Below are positions 1 through 8,018 of a stretch of 39,305 nt of DNA, piece after piece. The position numbers were made by a program, and so were the translations under genes. This stretch comes from Nitrospirota bacterium (GTDB taxonomy: Bacteria > Nitrospirota > Thermodesulfovibrionia > Thermodesulfovibrionales > UBA1546): positions 1 through 39,305 of the forward strand of contig JACQXD010000153.1 of the NCBI GenBank assembly GCA_016208875.1, written 5' to 3'. Positions within the stretch are counted from its first letter, which is position 1; the number at the start of each line of letters is the position of its first letter. Below the pieces are notes generated by a model. It was not told the DNA's origin and did not search any database. It was given only the letters and a program-made list of their open reading frames with translations.

Positions 1-192
1 GCAATGAACTGAATGACAGATGTTTCTTGATATGCATACCTGAACAATATTCTTACATAAAGGTATGCCAGCGCGCAAGCTTTTTTTTACGTTTCTTTTT
101 GAAGTGATTTAACTGAGGATTACTCCAAACAGTGCTTTTGATACTAAAGTTTACGAAAAATATTTCTCGATTTCCCTAAATTACCTTATTAT
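1..192. other. Left-edge stretch with no recognisable gene
   Basis: I see no convincing coding sequence, RNA or repeat here. The RND pump fragment to the right loses its family sequence at about 225, so this stretch may be foreign DNA joined at a deletion or insertion boundary. Confidence 0.4.
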
Positions 193-698
193 CTATGCAA
201 TATTCCCTTCACCGTGAATTGCTGTACCTGAGATGAGAATAGCAAATGTAATGGTCACGGCAAACTCATGGAACATCCTTCCGAGCATCCCTGCCATAAA
301 GAGAACGGGTATAAAGACTGCAACGAGGGAGAGAGTCATGGAGATAATAGTAAAGCCGATCTCTTTCGATCCCCTGAATGCCGCCTCCATAGGTTTCTCT
401 CCGTGCTCCATGTGTCGTACTATGTTTTCGAGCATGACTATGGCGTCATCTACTACAAAACCTACCGAAAGGGTAAGGGCCATCAGCGTTATATTGTTAA
501 CGGAGAACCCGAGCCCATACATCGCTGCGAATGTGCCGATTATGGAGAGGGGAAGGGAAGGCTTGGAATGATCGTGGCCGATAGATTTCTTAGAAAAAGG
601 AAGATCACCAAAATAACCAATGCAATAGTGAGTACCAAGGTGAATTTAACGTCTGTTACCGATTCGTGGATAGATACCGTACGGTCGAATAACGTGTT
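193..698 (-). pseudogene. RND efflux pump (MdtB/AcrB-like), internal fragment
   Basis: This is an internal piece of an inner-membrane RND multidrug transporter, about 165 of the usual ~1030 residues. It holds the segment with the first periplasmic-to-membrane transition and the hallmark [18 protein letters not shown], where the Asp pair belongs to the proton relay. Reading from 698 leftward the frame gives [20 protein letters not shown] and the next helix, then a one-base loss near 560 forces a frame change before the part starting at the ATG at 522. After AILISG the sequence leaves the family and stops at 193. Both ends of the gene are missing. It lies next to a truncated membrane fusion protein, so one deletion probably removed the end of that gene and the start of this one. 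It cannot make a working pump. Confidence 0.85.
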
Positions 699-701
699 AA
701 G

Positions 702-1367
702 CTAAGCCGCTAAGGCGGCAGGTTTAACAGCCTTATCTGCTTCAACAGTCGCCTTTAGTGCCTCGGCATTGGCAAAGACCTGCTCATATTGGGAGCGGCT
801 TACAAGTTCGTCCCGAATAAGTTCCGCATATCTTTTAGCATCCTCATCGGCTTTTTTGGCAAGGGCAATATCTCTCGCCAAATTAGCCTGTGCGGATTCG
901 AGAGCGGTTTTATAAGGACGCGAATCTATGTTGAAGATCAGGTCGCCTTTATTAACATCCTGACCTTCACTGAAATATACATGTGTTAACTCGCCTGCTA
1001 CACGCGCCTTTATATCCACAGTGGAATATGCTTCTATATTACCTATAGCTCGCAGTTGAACAGGGACCGTTTTTTTGATAACGGAATCTACAGTTACAGG
1101 TACCGGCAGCCTTTTAATCTGCTGCCCCGCTTTCTCTTTTGAACAAGCAGGCAAAAAAAGTAGAAGGCTGGAAGTAGAAAGTAGAATGAAAAAAGTGCTG
1201 ATTGATTTAATTTTTATCTTAAAATCCCTCCTGACCTCCCTTTTCCAAAGGGAGGAAAAAATCCCCTCTATCAAGAGGGGATTAAGGGGTGTGTCCCCTC
1301 TTTGGCAAAGAGGGGTTAGGGGAGATTTTATTGTTTTTTGTGTCTCCTTAAAATTTATATATTTCAT
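702..1367 (-). pseudogene. RND membrane fusion protein (AcrA/MdtA-like lipoprotein), C-terminally truncated
   Basis: Periplasmic adaptor of a tripartite efflux pump, 221 residues against about 370-400 in the family. A lipobox (LFLPAC) follows a hydrophobic stretch; then come the beta-barrel/lipoyl start (IGNIEAYSTVDIKARVAGEL), the half-lipoyl motif (FSEGQDVNKGDLIF) and part of the alpha-hairpin. The family match ends at VEADKAV, a few unrelated residues follow, and it stops at 702 exactly where the RND fragment begins. The ATG at 1367 has a good ribosome binding site (AAGGAG), but residues about 13-48 are encoded by a three-hairpin repeat sitting in frame between the start and the signal peptide. 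The second half of the lipoyl domain and the membrane-proximal domain are gone, so it is very likely non-functional. Confidence 0.85.
1221..1330. repeat. Composite palindromic repeat (three hairpins), family A
   Basis: Three consecutive palindromes: CCTCCC/GGGAGG, ATCCCCTCT/AGAGGGGAT and CCTCTTTGGCAAAGAGG, followed by a TTAGGGGAGATTTTA tail. The last hairpin and tail recur near 28165-28200, and the first and last recur near 32051-32126, so this is a dispersed family. Here it lies inside the open frame of the membrane fusion protein. Confidence 0.85.
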
Positions 1368-1410
1368 TAGAATATGCTCCTTAGTCGTTCTTTATTCTGT
1401 ATTCTATAGA

Positions 1411-1433
1411 CTGTTCACTGACACTAATCACTG
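1411..1433. repeat. CACTGACACT-type short repeat, family B
   Basis: Copy of the TTCACTGACACTAATCACTG word. It supplies the last codons and stop of the TolC-like gene. Related copies lie at 7070-7132, 30687-30752 and 31951-31995. Confidence 0.6.
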
Positions 1434-2809
1434 TTTGTTATTACTGCCTTCAAAAGTGTTCCCGTTACCCTTTTTAATTTCAGGACAGATAACTGGTAGT
1501 TATATCGTGCATCTGACAACTGCCTCTCTGCAGTTACGAGTAGGGTATTTGCATCCATAACGTCGAGGCTGTTTGCAAGACCGAATTCGAACTGCTTTGT
1601 AATGGCTTTATAATTGTCCTCTGCATATGTAACCTGAGTCTCAAATTTTTCGAGAATACCTTCCTGTGTTATTAATTCGAGATAGGCGTTTTCTACCTCG
1701 ATACCTATTGATTTTTTCCTATCCTCGTAAGCAAGCATTATCTGTCTCTTTTTCGCCTCGGCCTCCCGCACCTCCGCCTTCCTCAGGCCGCCTTCAAAAA
1801 AAGGAAAGTTGAGCTTAAGCCCGCCATAGATACTTTCTTTATTGAGGAATGCAGATGCAGGGTCTTCGTCTTTTCCCGTATAAACGCCCTCTATCGAAAG
1901 TGTCGGCCAGTAGGCCCCTTTAACATATCCGACCTGACTTTCCCCGATCTTCTTCTGGAGTTCAAGACTTTTTAATTCAGCCCGTTCGGAATATGCCGTC
2001 GCTTTCAAGGACTCTACGGCACCCGTACCCCCGTCGTCTACCGACTCTTTGCTGACTGCTATCTCTTTGATATCATAAATGTCGTAACTCCCGTCTATCC
2101 CCGCAAGTCTTGCAAGAACAGCCTTCACAAGCACTAACCCGTTCTTTGACCTTATCTCGTCGGATTGAGCACCCGACAACTCCGCCTCTGCCCTGAGAAG
2201 CGTTGTCTTAGTTACCTCACCGACCTTTAACCTTACAACGGCGGCGTCCCTGTGCTTTGTCAGTCTCTCGACGTTTGCCTTTGCTATTTCAAGCGATTTT
2301 TTCGCCCTTAAGACATCATAGTAGGAAGAGGCAATATTTAGAAGGTATTCTTCCTTGACGGCATAAAGGTCATATCTGCTTTTCTCAATATTTTCTTTGG
2401 ATATTTTAAACGCGGTCAACTCCCTGCCGTTAAGATATATTGACTGGTCGAGTCTCAAACCCCATGACATAGAGGTATCAGGCTGAATGACAGAGCCCGA
2501 AGATGAGACCTTGTCTTCTGTGTACCTTATATAACTTCCGAATGCGGAAAGTTTCGGTAAGAGCACAGATAGTGCTTTATCCTTACCGATTTCGGCAATA
2601 AATACGTCTTCCCCGGATATCTTGATACGTTCCGAACATTCAATGGCAATCTTATAAAGGTCGTCGAGACTGTATTCCGGAACAGTGTCCGCGGATTGCC
2701 GACTGTCTATGGATTCTGCAAAGACAGGTTGAATAAAGATCATTAAGAACAGGATTAATAAAGTATTGATTAGTTGCTGATTGCCGATTGCTGATCGCTT
2801 ATTGCTCAT
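1424..2809 (-). CDS. TolC-like outer membrane efflux protein
   Basis: Outer membrane channel subunit of a tripartite exporter, 461 residues, close to the family norm. A signal peptide (LLILFLMIFIQPVFA) precedes two outer-membrane-efflux repeats rich in long amphipathic helices (for example LRAEAELSGAQSDEIRSKNG and the second-half match YEDRKKSIGIEVENAYLEL). The ATG overlaps the regulator's stop codon (ATGA), so the two are translationally coupled. Downstream on the same strand are the broken fusion protein and RND fragment, so this channel has lost its own pump and either serves another exporter or is on the way out. The first codons derive from a GATTGCTGATTGC-like repeat and the last from a CACTGACACT repeat, so both termini have been rewritten by repeats. 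No internal lesion is visible. Confidence 0.85.
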   Translation of the reverse strand: MSNKRSAIGNQQLINTLLILFLMIFIQPVFAESIDSRQSADTVPEYSLDDLYKIAIECSERIKISGEDVFIAEIGKDKALSVLLPKLSAFGSYIRYTEDKVSSSGSVIQPDTSMSWGLRLDQSIYLNGRELTAFKISKENIEKSRYDLYAVKEEYLLNIASSYYDVLRAKKSLEIAKANVERLTKHRDAAVVRLKVGEVTKTTLLRAEAELSGAQSDEIRSKNGLVLVKAVLARLAGIDGSYDIYDIKEIAVSKESVDDGGTGAVESLKATAYSERAELKSLELQKKIGESQVGYVKGAYWPTLSIEGVYTGKDEDPASAFLNKESIYGGLKLNFPFFEGGLRKAEVREAEAKKRQIMLAYEDRKKSIGIEVENAYLELITQEGILEKFETQVTYAEDNYKAITKQFEFGLANSLDVMDANTLLVTAERQLSDARYNYQLSVLKLKRVTGTLLKAVITNSD

Positions 2810-3387
2810 TTAACATTCCTCCTTAAAAGTCCCTTGAGTATAAGATCGCTGCATTCCGCCGGTGAAAAAAGAGAATCTGCCTCAACGACTATCGAAAGGA
2901 TAAAGCCCCTTATTATACTGAATATCACCTTGGCCGCTTCCTTCACGTTAACCTTTCTAAACGTTCCGGCCTGAATGCCTCTCAGGATGATCCCCTCGAT
3001 GACCCCTCTCTGTTTTCCGAAAAACTTTTTCTTCATCTCGAGCCCGAATGTAAATCCATGCTCCCTGCCCTGAACAAGTATCAGTTCCTTATGCCTTTTT
3101 GCATAATTCAGGTTCATCTCTATAAAAATGTCTATAGCCTCCGCAGGATCGGAGATGTCCCTTACGGCCTCCATTGTCTTATCCGCAAAATCATTCATCC
3201 TGCTCTTCATCAGGGTAAGGCAGAGGTCTTCCTTGTTTTTAAAATAGAGGTAAAGTCCGCCTATGCTTATTCCGGCCGACTTTGCGATCATCCTCATGTT
3301 CGCCTTCGCATAGCCATACTCGGAGAATATCCTCATAGCTGCGTCAAGAATTCTTTTTTTGGATTCTATACCTGAACGTTTGTTCAT
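2806..3387 (-). CDS. TetR/AcrR-family transcriptional regulator
   Basis: Dimeric DNA-binding repressor of 193 residues. Residues about 8-55 form the TetR helix-turn-helix (ILDAAMRIFSEYGYAKANMR, then IAKSAGISIGGLYLYFKNKE, the classic recognition helix ending in a LYxYFxxKE signature). The C-terminal two-thirds is the variable ligand-binding domain. It is the first gene of the efflux operon and overlaps the TolC-like gene by 4 bases. Two TGAAC-N4-GTTCA palindromes sit over its start codon and promoter, which points to autoregulation and control of the operon. The ligand is unknown. Since the pump genes downstream are broken, it may now control only the channel or unlinked targets. Confidence 0.9.
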   Translation of the reverse strand: MNKRSGIESKKRILDAAMRIFSEYGYAKANMRMIAKSAGISIGGLYLYFKNKEDLCLTLMKSRMNDFADKTMEAVRDISDPAEAIDIFIEMNLNYAKRHKELILVQGREHGFTFGLEMKKKFFGKQRGVIEGIILRGIQAGTFRKVNVKEAAKVIFSIIRGFILSIVVEADSLFSPAECSDLILKGLLRRNVK

Positions 3388-3402
3388 GTGAACTATTGTT
3401 CA
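3373..3402 (-). promoter_or_regulatory. Twin TetR-type operators TGAAC-N4-GTTCA
   Basis: Two perfect-arm inverted repeats with the same half-sites lie at 3373-3386 and 3389-3402, centres 16 bases apart. The first covers the tetR start codon; the second abuts the -10 element. The match between the two makes them likely binding sites of the adjacent regulator. Confidence 0.7.
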
Positions 3403-3430
3403 GTTTATATTAAGAGAGTTTTTCTGTCAA
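3402..3430 (-). promoter_or_regulatory. Promoter of the tetR efflux operon
   Basis: TTGACA (3425-3430), 17-base spacer, TAAACT (3402-3407), reading leftward. The -10 touches the distal operator, so repressor binding would block polymerase. Confidence 0.65.
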
Positions 3431-3480
3431 GAGTAGAACTTTAATCATCTTCTCGTAGGCACATCTGTGTTTTCGCGAGA

Positions 3481-4257
3481 TCATTCAGGCTGGATCTCTT
3501 CTCGCTCTAAGAGTTCTCTGTAAATATAAGGCTTTGTGCTTGACGGCACTTCGGGTGCTGCATAAAGTTCCTTTAGGTCGGAAGTCTTCATATCCTTGAG
3601 AAAATTCACTACGTTGGATAACGGTGAATAAGGATTTGTAATAAGTGCCCATCGAATTGCATACCTGCAGGACCACTTCCTGTGTGCTGCTATCTGGCGG
3701 ATAACCTGCGGAGATATCTTTTCCATGCTTATAATTTTATAGATATTTCCTTCGGTCATATACGGGCTGTCGAGGCATGCCTCTACAGTCTCTTTTAAGC
3801 CCTCCTCGATGAGCTTCATGAGCACATTGCTGCTTGCCCTTTTTGCAAGTGTTATCTTTATACCGAGTGGAATTGCCGGCAGTCTTTCACCGATATTCGC
3901 CTCAATCCTCATTCTAAGGGTTATAGGTATCGCCGGATTTCTTGTCAGATCGGCAAGGTCGAAGACTTTTAGGGATTTAATAATAGTGAGCGTTATCCGT
4001 TGCGGAGTTTTCGGGTTTTTACAGAGTGCCAGCCTCACTTTATAACTGTCCTTCCATCTTGTGTCCCCGGATAATGCTTCCAGCATATGGGTGCCGATAT
4101 TTTTTCTGCTTGCGATTATAACGGCAAGTTCCTCCGTAAGATTCCTGTTGCGAATAAGACTTGCTATGACCTCAGGGGAGGGGTGATACACAAGTGACTC
4201 CAACTCCCCCTTACCGGCAGTGGATGCCAGTCTTATATCCTCATTTAATTCCCTCAT
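3481..4257 (-). CDS. HEAT/LRV-like repeat protein of unknown function
   Basis: 258 residues, all helical repeats of about 35-45 residues. Recurrent elements are a LxxNPxTP-type turn (ALCKNPKTPQRITLTIIKSL, ALITNPYSPLSNVVNFLK), DLADLTRNPAIPITLRMRIE, and LAKRASSNVLMKLIEEGLKE. Such scaffolds usually bind proteins. There is no signal peptide or membrane segment, so it is probably cytoplasmic. It is divergent from the TPR gene across a 91-base gap that holds back-to-back promoters, and its own promoter leaves essentially no leader. I recognise the general repeat type but not a named family and assign no function. Confidence 0.7.
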   Translation of the reverse strand: MRELNEDIRLASTAGKGELESLVYHPSPEVIASLIRNRNLTEELAVIIASRKNIGTHMLEALSGDTRWKDSYKVRLALCKNPKTPQRITLTIIKSLKVFDLADLTRNPAIPITLRMRIEANIGERLPAIPLGIKITLAKRASSNVLMKLIEEGLKETVEACLDSPYMTEGNIYKIISMEKISPQVIRQIAAHRKWSCRYAIRWALITNPYSPLSNVVNFLKDMKTSDLKELYAAPEVPSSTKPYIYRELLEREEIQPE

Positions 4258-4263
4258 AATATT

Positions 4264-4291
4264 ATTGTACCCATTTACAGACCGGTTACAA
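4264..4291 (-). promoter_or_regulatory. Leaderless-type promoter of the HEAT-like gene
   Basis: TTGTAA (4286-4291), 16 bases, TACAAT (4264-4269), then 6 bases to the ATG. There is no Shine-Dalgarno sequence in the gap. Confidence 0.55.
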
Positions 4292-4311
4292 AAGACTTAA
4301 ATAGTCGCGTG

Positions 4312-4340
4312 TTGACAAAGGATTCTTTAATCAATATATT
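4312..4340 (+). promoter_or_regulatory. Leaderless-type promoter of the TPR gene
   Basis: TTGACA (4312-4317), 17 bases, TATATT (4335-4340), then 8 bases to the ATG at 4349. Transcription would start at or within a base or two of the start codon. Confidence 0.65.
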
Positions 4341-4348
4341 AAATACTA

Positions 4349-5056
4349 ATGGACGAACATATGCATGAATTACATGAACGCGGTACAAAACTATTTGAAG
4401 AGGGAAAATACCCCGAGGCAGAACCCCTCCTGAGAACCCTCATAAAGATCAATCCGCGATATGCGGATGTATTGAATAAGCTCGGCGTCATAACCCATCT
4501 CAAGGGTAATCTCAAAGAGGCATCGGAATATTTTGAAAGGGCGCTTGCGTTGAACCCGAGATATACGGAGGCATCCCTTAACCTTGCCATAGCATATAAT
4601 GAAATGGGCGAATTCAAAAAGGCACAGGAGGTTTTCTCGAAGGCGGCCCAGATAGCACATCCGACTCCAACCTCTCTCGACCCGTTTGTCGCAGGAAAAC
4701 TTGCAAATGAACATTATAAGGTAGGTAATATCTATTTTGATTTTGGAATGTTCGATGAGGCTATCGAGGAGTACAAGAAGGCTATTAAGCTCTATCCGAA
4801 GCTGGCGGACGTACATACAAAACTCGGAATGTCTTTTAGAAGTAAGGGAAACTATGAAGAGGCGATAATGCATTTTATAAAGGCAAAGGAGATAAACCCT
4901 ACTTATGGTCAGGCATGGGCCCAGCTCGGGCTGACTTTCTATATGAAGGGACTTCCGGATCTCGCCTTTGAGGAATGGGAAAATGCACTAAAACATAATC
5001 CCGATCTGAGGGAAGCAAAGACTTATCTGCAGCTCCTCAAAAAAGAGGAACAGTAA
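4349..5056 (+). CDS. Tetratricopeptide repeat protein
   Basis: 235 residues built of about five TPR units with the usual small/aromatic pattern and PxxAxxxxxLG turns (NPRYADVLNKLGVITHLKGN, YPKLADVHTKLGMSFRSKGN, NPTYGQAWAQLGLTFYMKGL). No signal peptide or membrane segment, so it is probably a cytoplasmic protein-protein interaction scaffold. The start is fixed by a strong promoter whose -10 is 8 bases upstream; there is no ribosome binding site. It ends 7 bases before the ABC ATPase gene and may be co-transcribed with it. The partner is unknown. Confidence 0.85.
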   Translation: MDEHMHELHERGTKLFEEGKYPEAEPLLRTLIKINPRYADVLNKLGVITHLKGNLKEASEYFERALALNPRYTEASLNLAIAYNEMGEFKKAQEVFSKAAQIAHPTPTSLDPFVAGKLANEHYKVGNIYFDFGMFDEAIEEYKKAIKLYPKLADVHTKLGMSFRSKGNYEEAIMHFIKAKEINPTYGQAWAQLGLTFYMKGLPDLAFEEWENALKHNPDLREAKTYLQLLKKEEQ

Positions 5057-5063
5057 AACAGCA

Positions 5064-6050
5064 GTGTCGCTGCTTGAAGTAAGTGATCTCAATATATCAT
5101 TCGGTACCGGGACAGGCCTAATAAAAGTAGTCAACGATCTTTCCTTCGATATTAGAGAATCCGAAGTCTTCGGACTCGTCGGCGAGAGCGGCTGTGGGAA
5201 AAGCCTTACGGCGCTCTCCATAATGGGCATACTTCCTCCAAATGCCTTTGCTCAGGGATCAATAATTTTCAGAGATACGGATATGTTAAAGCTCGACCGG
5301 GAATCCATGCGACGGCTCAGAGGAAAAGAACTGGCAATGATATTTCAGGAACCTATGACCTCTCTTAATCCTGTATTAACCATAGGGTATCAGATAGCAG
5401 AAGTTATGACAACCCATCTCGGGCTCTCGAAAAAAGATGCCTTTGATAGGGCAGTAAAATTGCTTATAGATGTAAAGATACCCTCTCCGGAAATAAGGAT
5501 AAAGGAATATCCTCATCAGATGTCAGGCGGCATGAGGCAGAGGGTGATGATAGCGATGGCAATAGCATGTAACCCCTCGCTGCTTATAGCCGATGAGCCT
5601 ACAACTGCTCTCGATGTAACAATACAGGCACAGATACTCGATTTACTTCAGGGGCTTCGGGAGGAGAGAAAGATGTCGCTCCTCCTTATAACGCATGATT
5701 TGGGTATTATTGCAGAGAATGCCGGAAGGGTTGCAATAATGTATGCCGGAAGGATCGTGGAGATTACGGATACGAAAGAATTGTTCGTAAATCCAGGACA
5801 CCCCTATACAATGGGGCTGCTTGATTCGTTGCCGAAGGAAAAGGGTAAGCCCCTTATACCGATCCCCGGTTCTGTCCCGCGTCCTGACAAACTCCCCGAC
5901 GGGTGTAAGTTTTCGGACAGGTGCAGATTTGTTATCCCTGCATGCAAAGAAAAAGAACCGGATCTGAGATTAATATCAACGGGTAACGAGCCGGTACATC
6001 GTGCAAGGTGTATAAGGGCGGAAGAGATTGTATGGAACTCCTCAATGTAA
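5064..6050 (+). CDS. oppD: Oligopeptide/dipeptide ABC transporter ATP-binding protein (OppD/DppD-like)
   Basis: Cytoplasmic ATPase of a peptide/nickel-type importer, 328 residues, normal length. Walker A is [11 protein letters not shown], the Q-loop [12 protein letters not shown], the signature MSGGMRQRV, Walker [13 protein letters not shown] and the H-loop LLITHD. The C-terminal oligopeptide-transporter extension carries the cysteine cluster typical of this subfamily ([14 protein letters not shown]). The start is a GTG 7 bases after the TPR gene. It overlaps the partner ATPase by 19 bases. No permease (OppB/C) or binding protein is nearby, so the membrane part must be encoded elsewhere or the pair serves another system. 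Confidence 0.88.
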   Translation: MSLLEVSDLNISFGTGTGLIKVVNDLSFDIRESEVFGLVGESGCGKSLTALSIMGILPPNAFAQGSIIFRDTDMLKLDRESMRRLRGKELAMIFQEPMTSLNPVLTIGYQIAEVMTTHLGLSKKDAFDRAVKLLIDVKIPSPEIRIKEYPHQMSGGMRQRVMIAMAIACNPSLLIADEPTTALDVTIQAQILDLLQGLREERKMSLLLITHDLGIIAENAGRVAIMYAGRIVEITDTKELFVNPGHPYTMGLLDSLPKEKGKPLIPIPGSVPRPDKLPDGCKFSDRCRFVIPACKEKEPDLRLISTGNEPVHRARCIRAEEIVWNSSM

Positions 6051-7054
6051 ATGCATTAAAAAAATACTTCCCGGTCAAAAAGGGATTTTCAGGAGAACAA
6101 TTATGGCTTAAGGCTGTGGACGGTATAGATTTCTCTATCGAAGAGGATAAGGTCTTTGCCCTTGTCGGCGAAAGCGGCTGCGGCAAGTCAACAGTTGCCA
6201 GATTAGTTCTAAAACTCACAACCCCCACTTCCGGAAAAATAGTTTTTGCCGGTAAAGATATATCCGAACTTAAAGGCGACTCCTTAAAGACTTTTCGTAG
6301 GTCTGTACAGATAGTATTCCAGGACCCTTTTGCCTCTTTGAATCCGAGAAAAACGGTATTCGATACCTTATCGGAACCATTAAAGATACACAGGCTCATC
6401 AAGAAAAAGAATATAAAGGAGGCGTGCATCGGGCTTCTGAAAAAAGTAGGTCTGGATCCCGATGTAATAAGACGCTATCCCCATGAGTTTAGCGGAGGGC
6501 AGAGGCAGAGGATATGCATTGCGAGGGCATTGGCGGTTAATCCGAAGCTGATAGTTGCAGACGAGCCTCTCTCTGCACTTGATGTTTCGATACAGGCACA
6601 GATACTTAATCTTCTGCAGGACCTCAGAAAAGAGACAAAGATAACATTCCTCTTTATAAGCCATGACCTCAAGGTGGTACATTATTTCAGCGATACCGTA
6701 GGAGTTATGTACCTCGGAAAGATCGTTGAATGCGCAAAGACCGATGATCTTTTCCATAAACCGCTGCATCCGTATACAACAATACTCTTAGCAGCAGCAC
6801 CTAAGATAAAAATTCGAGGCTCAGAGTTGGAAGTTAAAAGTGGCGATGTTAAACTCAAAACTCAAAACTCAAAACTCAAAACTGTATCGGGTGATGTACC
6901 AAGCCCTATACATGTCCCTCCGGGATGTCCGTTCCATCCGAGATGTCCAAAGAGGTTCGAACCGTGCGATAAGATAGTTCCTCTCTTAAAACAGACTCTT
7001 GACCCGGAGGCTAAGGGCAGACTTGTTTCGTGCCATCTCTGGAATCCGTACTAA
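6032..7054 (+). CDS. oppF: Oligopeptide/dipeptide ABC transporter ATP-binding protein (OppF/DppF-like)
   Basis: Second ATPase of the heterodimeric pair. Walker A is [12 protein letters not shown]-loop VFQDPFASLNPRKTVFDTL, signature FSGGQRQRICIARAL, Walker B LIVADEPLSALD, and the cysteine-rich tail CPFHPRCPKRFEPC. I chose the ATG at 6032 (preceded by GGAAGAG) over an upstream GTG at 6008. Between the ATPase core and the tail, residues about 260-290 are encoded by a run of AACTCAAAACTC repeats (6851-6883) that keeps the frame and extends the linker with Lys/Leu/Thr/Asn/Ser-rich sequence. Confidence 0.88.
   Translation: MELLNVNALKKYFPVKKGFSGEQLWLKAVDGIDFSIEEDKVFALVGESGCGKSTVARLVLKLTTPTSGKIVFAGKDISELKGDSLKTFRRSVQIVFQDPFASLNPRKTVFDTLSEPLKIHRLIKKKNIKEACIGLLKKVGLDPDVIRRYPHEFSGGQRQRICIARALAVNPKLIVADEPLSALDVSIQAQILNLLQDLRKETKITFLFISHDLKVVHYFSDTVGVMYLGKIVECAKTDDLFHKPLHPYTTILLAAAPKIKIRGSELEVKSGDVKLKTQNSKLKTVSGDVPSPIHVPPGCPFHPRCPKRFEPCDKIVPLLKQTLDPEAKGRLVSCHLWNPY
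6851..6883. repeat. ACTCAAA tandem repeat inside the OppF reading frame
   Basis: Five near-perfect copies of AAACTCA. The tract is in frame and lies in the linker before the cysteine-rich tail, so it probably does not disturb the ATPase fold. Confidence 0.8.
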
Positions 7055-7069
7055 GCATATAACAAAATG

Positions 7070-7132
7070 CAGTGACAGTGTCAGGTAACAGTGTCAGTTT
7101 TTTACTGATACAGACACTAATCACTGACACTT
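7070..7132. repeat. CAGTGACAGTGTCAG/CACTGACACT repeat cluster, family B
   Basis: Several GTGTCAG and CTGACAC words in both orientations, able to fold into a hairpin. It lies just after oppF. It might double as a transcription end, but there is no clean stem plus T-run. Confidence 0.65.
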
Positions 7133-7192
7133 CTTTGATTTTCTATAGATACCTGCATGCTATTTTTTATACAACTGAAAGGGTTACTCCTC

Positions 7193-7221
7193 TTGTAGTA
7201 AACAAATAGAGTTGTTATTAT
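7193..7221 (+). promoter_or_regulatory. Leaderless-type promoter of the nucleotidyltransferase operon
   Basis: TTGTAG (7193-7198), 17 bases, TATTAT (7216-7221), then 6 bases to the ATG at 7228. The -35 is weak; the placement matches the pattern seen at other genes here. Confidence 0.45.
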
Positions 7222-7227
7222 TATGCC

Positions 7228-7794
7228 ATGAATACGATGGAAATACTCGAAAAGATAAAGAGGATCGAGTCCCCGTTAAAAAGGCAATTTTTAATGGTTG
7301 CCTTAATTACAAACCTCCTTGAGCAGAGGGGTAAAAGTGCGCCTATTGTAATAGGGGGTTGCGCCCTTTCGTATTACACGAGAGAGGTTTATTTTACGGC
7401 AGATATAGATTTAGCCTATCCCGATAGAGAGGCCTTAGATATCGTCCTTAAAGAGATCGGGTATAGAAAACAGGGAAGATATTGGGTTAATGATGATCTG
7501 AATATGGCAATCGAGGTGCCTGCCTCTACCCTTCCCGGAGAAGAATCTCCTGTGGAGGTTGTTGAGGTTGCCGATAATCTTTACTGCAGGATTATAGGCA
7601 TAGAAGATTTGATAATAGATCGGTTAAATGCATGCAAATACTGGAAATCAGAGGTGGACTGTGAGATGTTGGAACTGATCACCAAAAGATATGCAAGAGA
7701 GTTGGACTGGGTCTATCTCGGGAAAAAGGCTGGATTGTCCGAGAATAACACAGGGGAAGAATTGGCAGGACTAAAGAAAAAGGCAGAGCAATGA
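7228..7794 (+). CDS. Nucleotidyltransferase (AbiEii/DUF6036-like)
   Basis: 188 residues. The core shows the polymerase-beta-type fold motif: VIGGCALSYYT followed by TADIDLAY, where GG and the DxD pair would hold the nucleotide and metal. A later ENLYCR-like region (ADNLYCRIIGIEDLIIDRLN) is typical of this family, in which a conserved helix follows the second strand. Relatives include the toxin half of AbiE-type systems and many uncharacterised enzymes. The 74-aa gene downstream overlaps by 4 bases (ATGA), an arrangement usual for toxin-antitoxin pairs. Substrate and any toxicity are unknown; the toxin idea is inference from family and layout. Confidence 0.75.
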   Translation: MNTMEILEKIKRIESPLKRQFLMVALITNLLEQRGKSAPIVIGGCALSYYTREVYFTADIDLAYPDREALDIVLKEIGYRKQGRYWVNDDLNMAIEVPASTLPGEESPVEVVEVADNLYCRIIGIEDLIIDRLNACKYWKSEVDCEMLELITKRYARELDWVYLGKKAGLSENNTGEELAGLKKKAEQ

Positions 7795-8015
7795 AGATCA
7801 GGACAAGGAAATTCGAGGATACATCGCCAATAGAGTTTCTTATCTTGAGGGAGAAGCTGGGACTCAAGCGTTACAGAAAGACGGCTAAAAGGGATATGGA
7901 AGAAAGAGATATCCTTCTTGCTCTCGGGTTAAAAAAGATCGAGGAGAAAGAAAAAGATGACTTTATTCCTGTGGGATATAAAAGAAGAAGGTTAAAGATA
8001 GAGGGTTTTAATTAG
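7791..8015 (+). CDS. Small basic partner protein of the nucleotidyltransferase
   Basis: 74 residues, highly charged (many Lys, Arg, Glu), predicted helical, no signal peptide. The start overlaps the nucleotidyltransferase stop (ATGA) and the stop is 3 bases before the ATP-grasp gene, so it is surely part of the same operon. I do not recognise the family. Size, charge and coupling fit an antitoxin or an adaptor that controls the enzyme, but nothing in the sequence proves it. Confidence 0.7.
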   Translation: MKIRTRKFEDTSPIEFLILREKLGLKRYRKTAKRDMEERDILLALGLKKIEEKEKDDFIPVGYKRRRLKIEGFN

Positions 8016-8018
8016 GAT

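Noticed and set aside
698-732. GTTAAGC...GTTTAAC with an internal hairpin looked like an integron attC site
   Set aside because: The core sites are in the inside-out order (GTTRRRY first, RYYYAAC last), the element is far too short, and no integron integrase is present. It is only a short palindrome at a deletion joint.
1075-1560. Long plus-strand open frame across the repeat and the TolC-like gene end
   Set aside because: It is antisense to the membrane fusion and TolC-like genes and its central part is the repeat itself (SLFQREEKIPSIKRGLRG type); no family resemblance.
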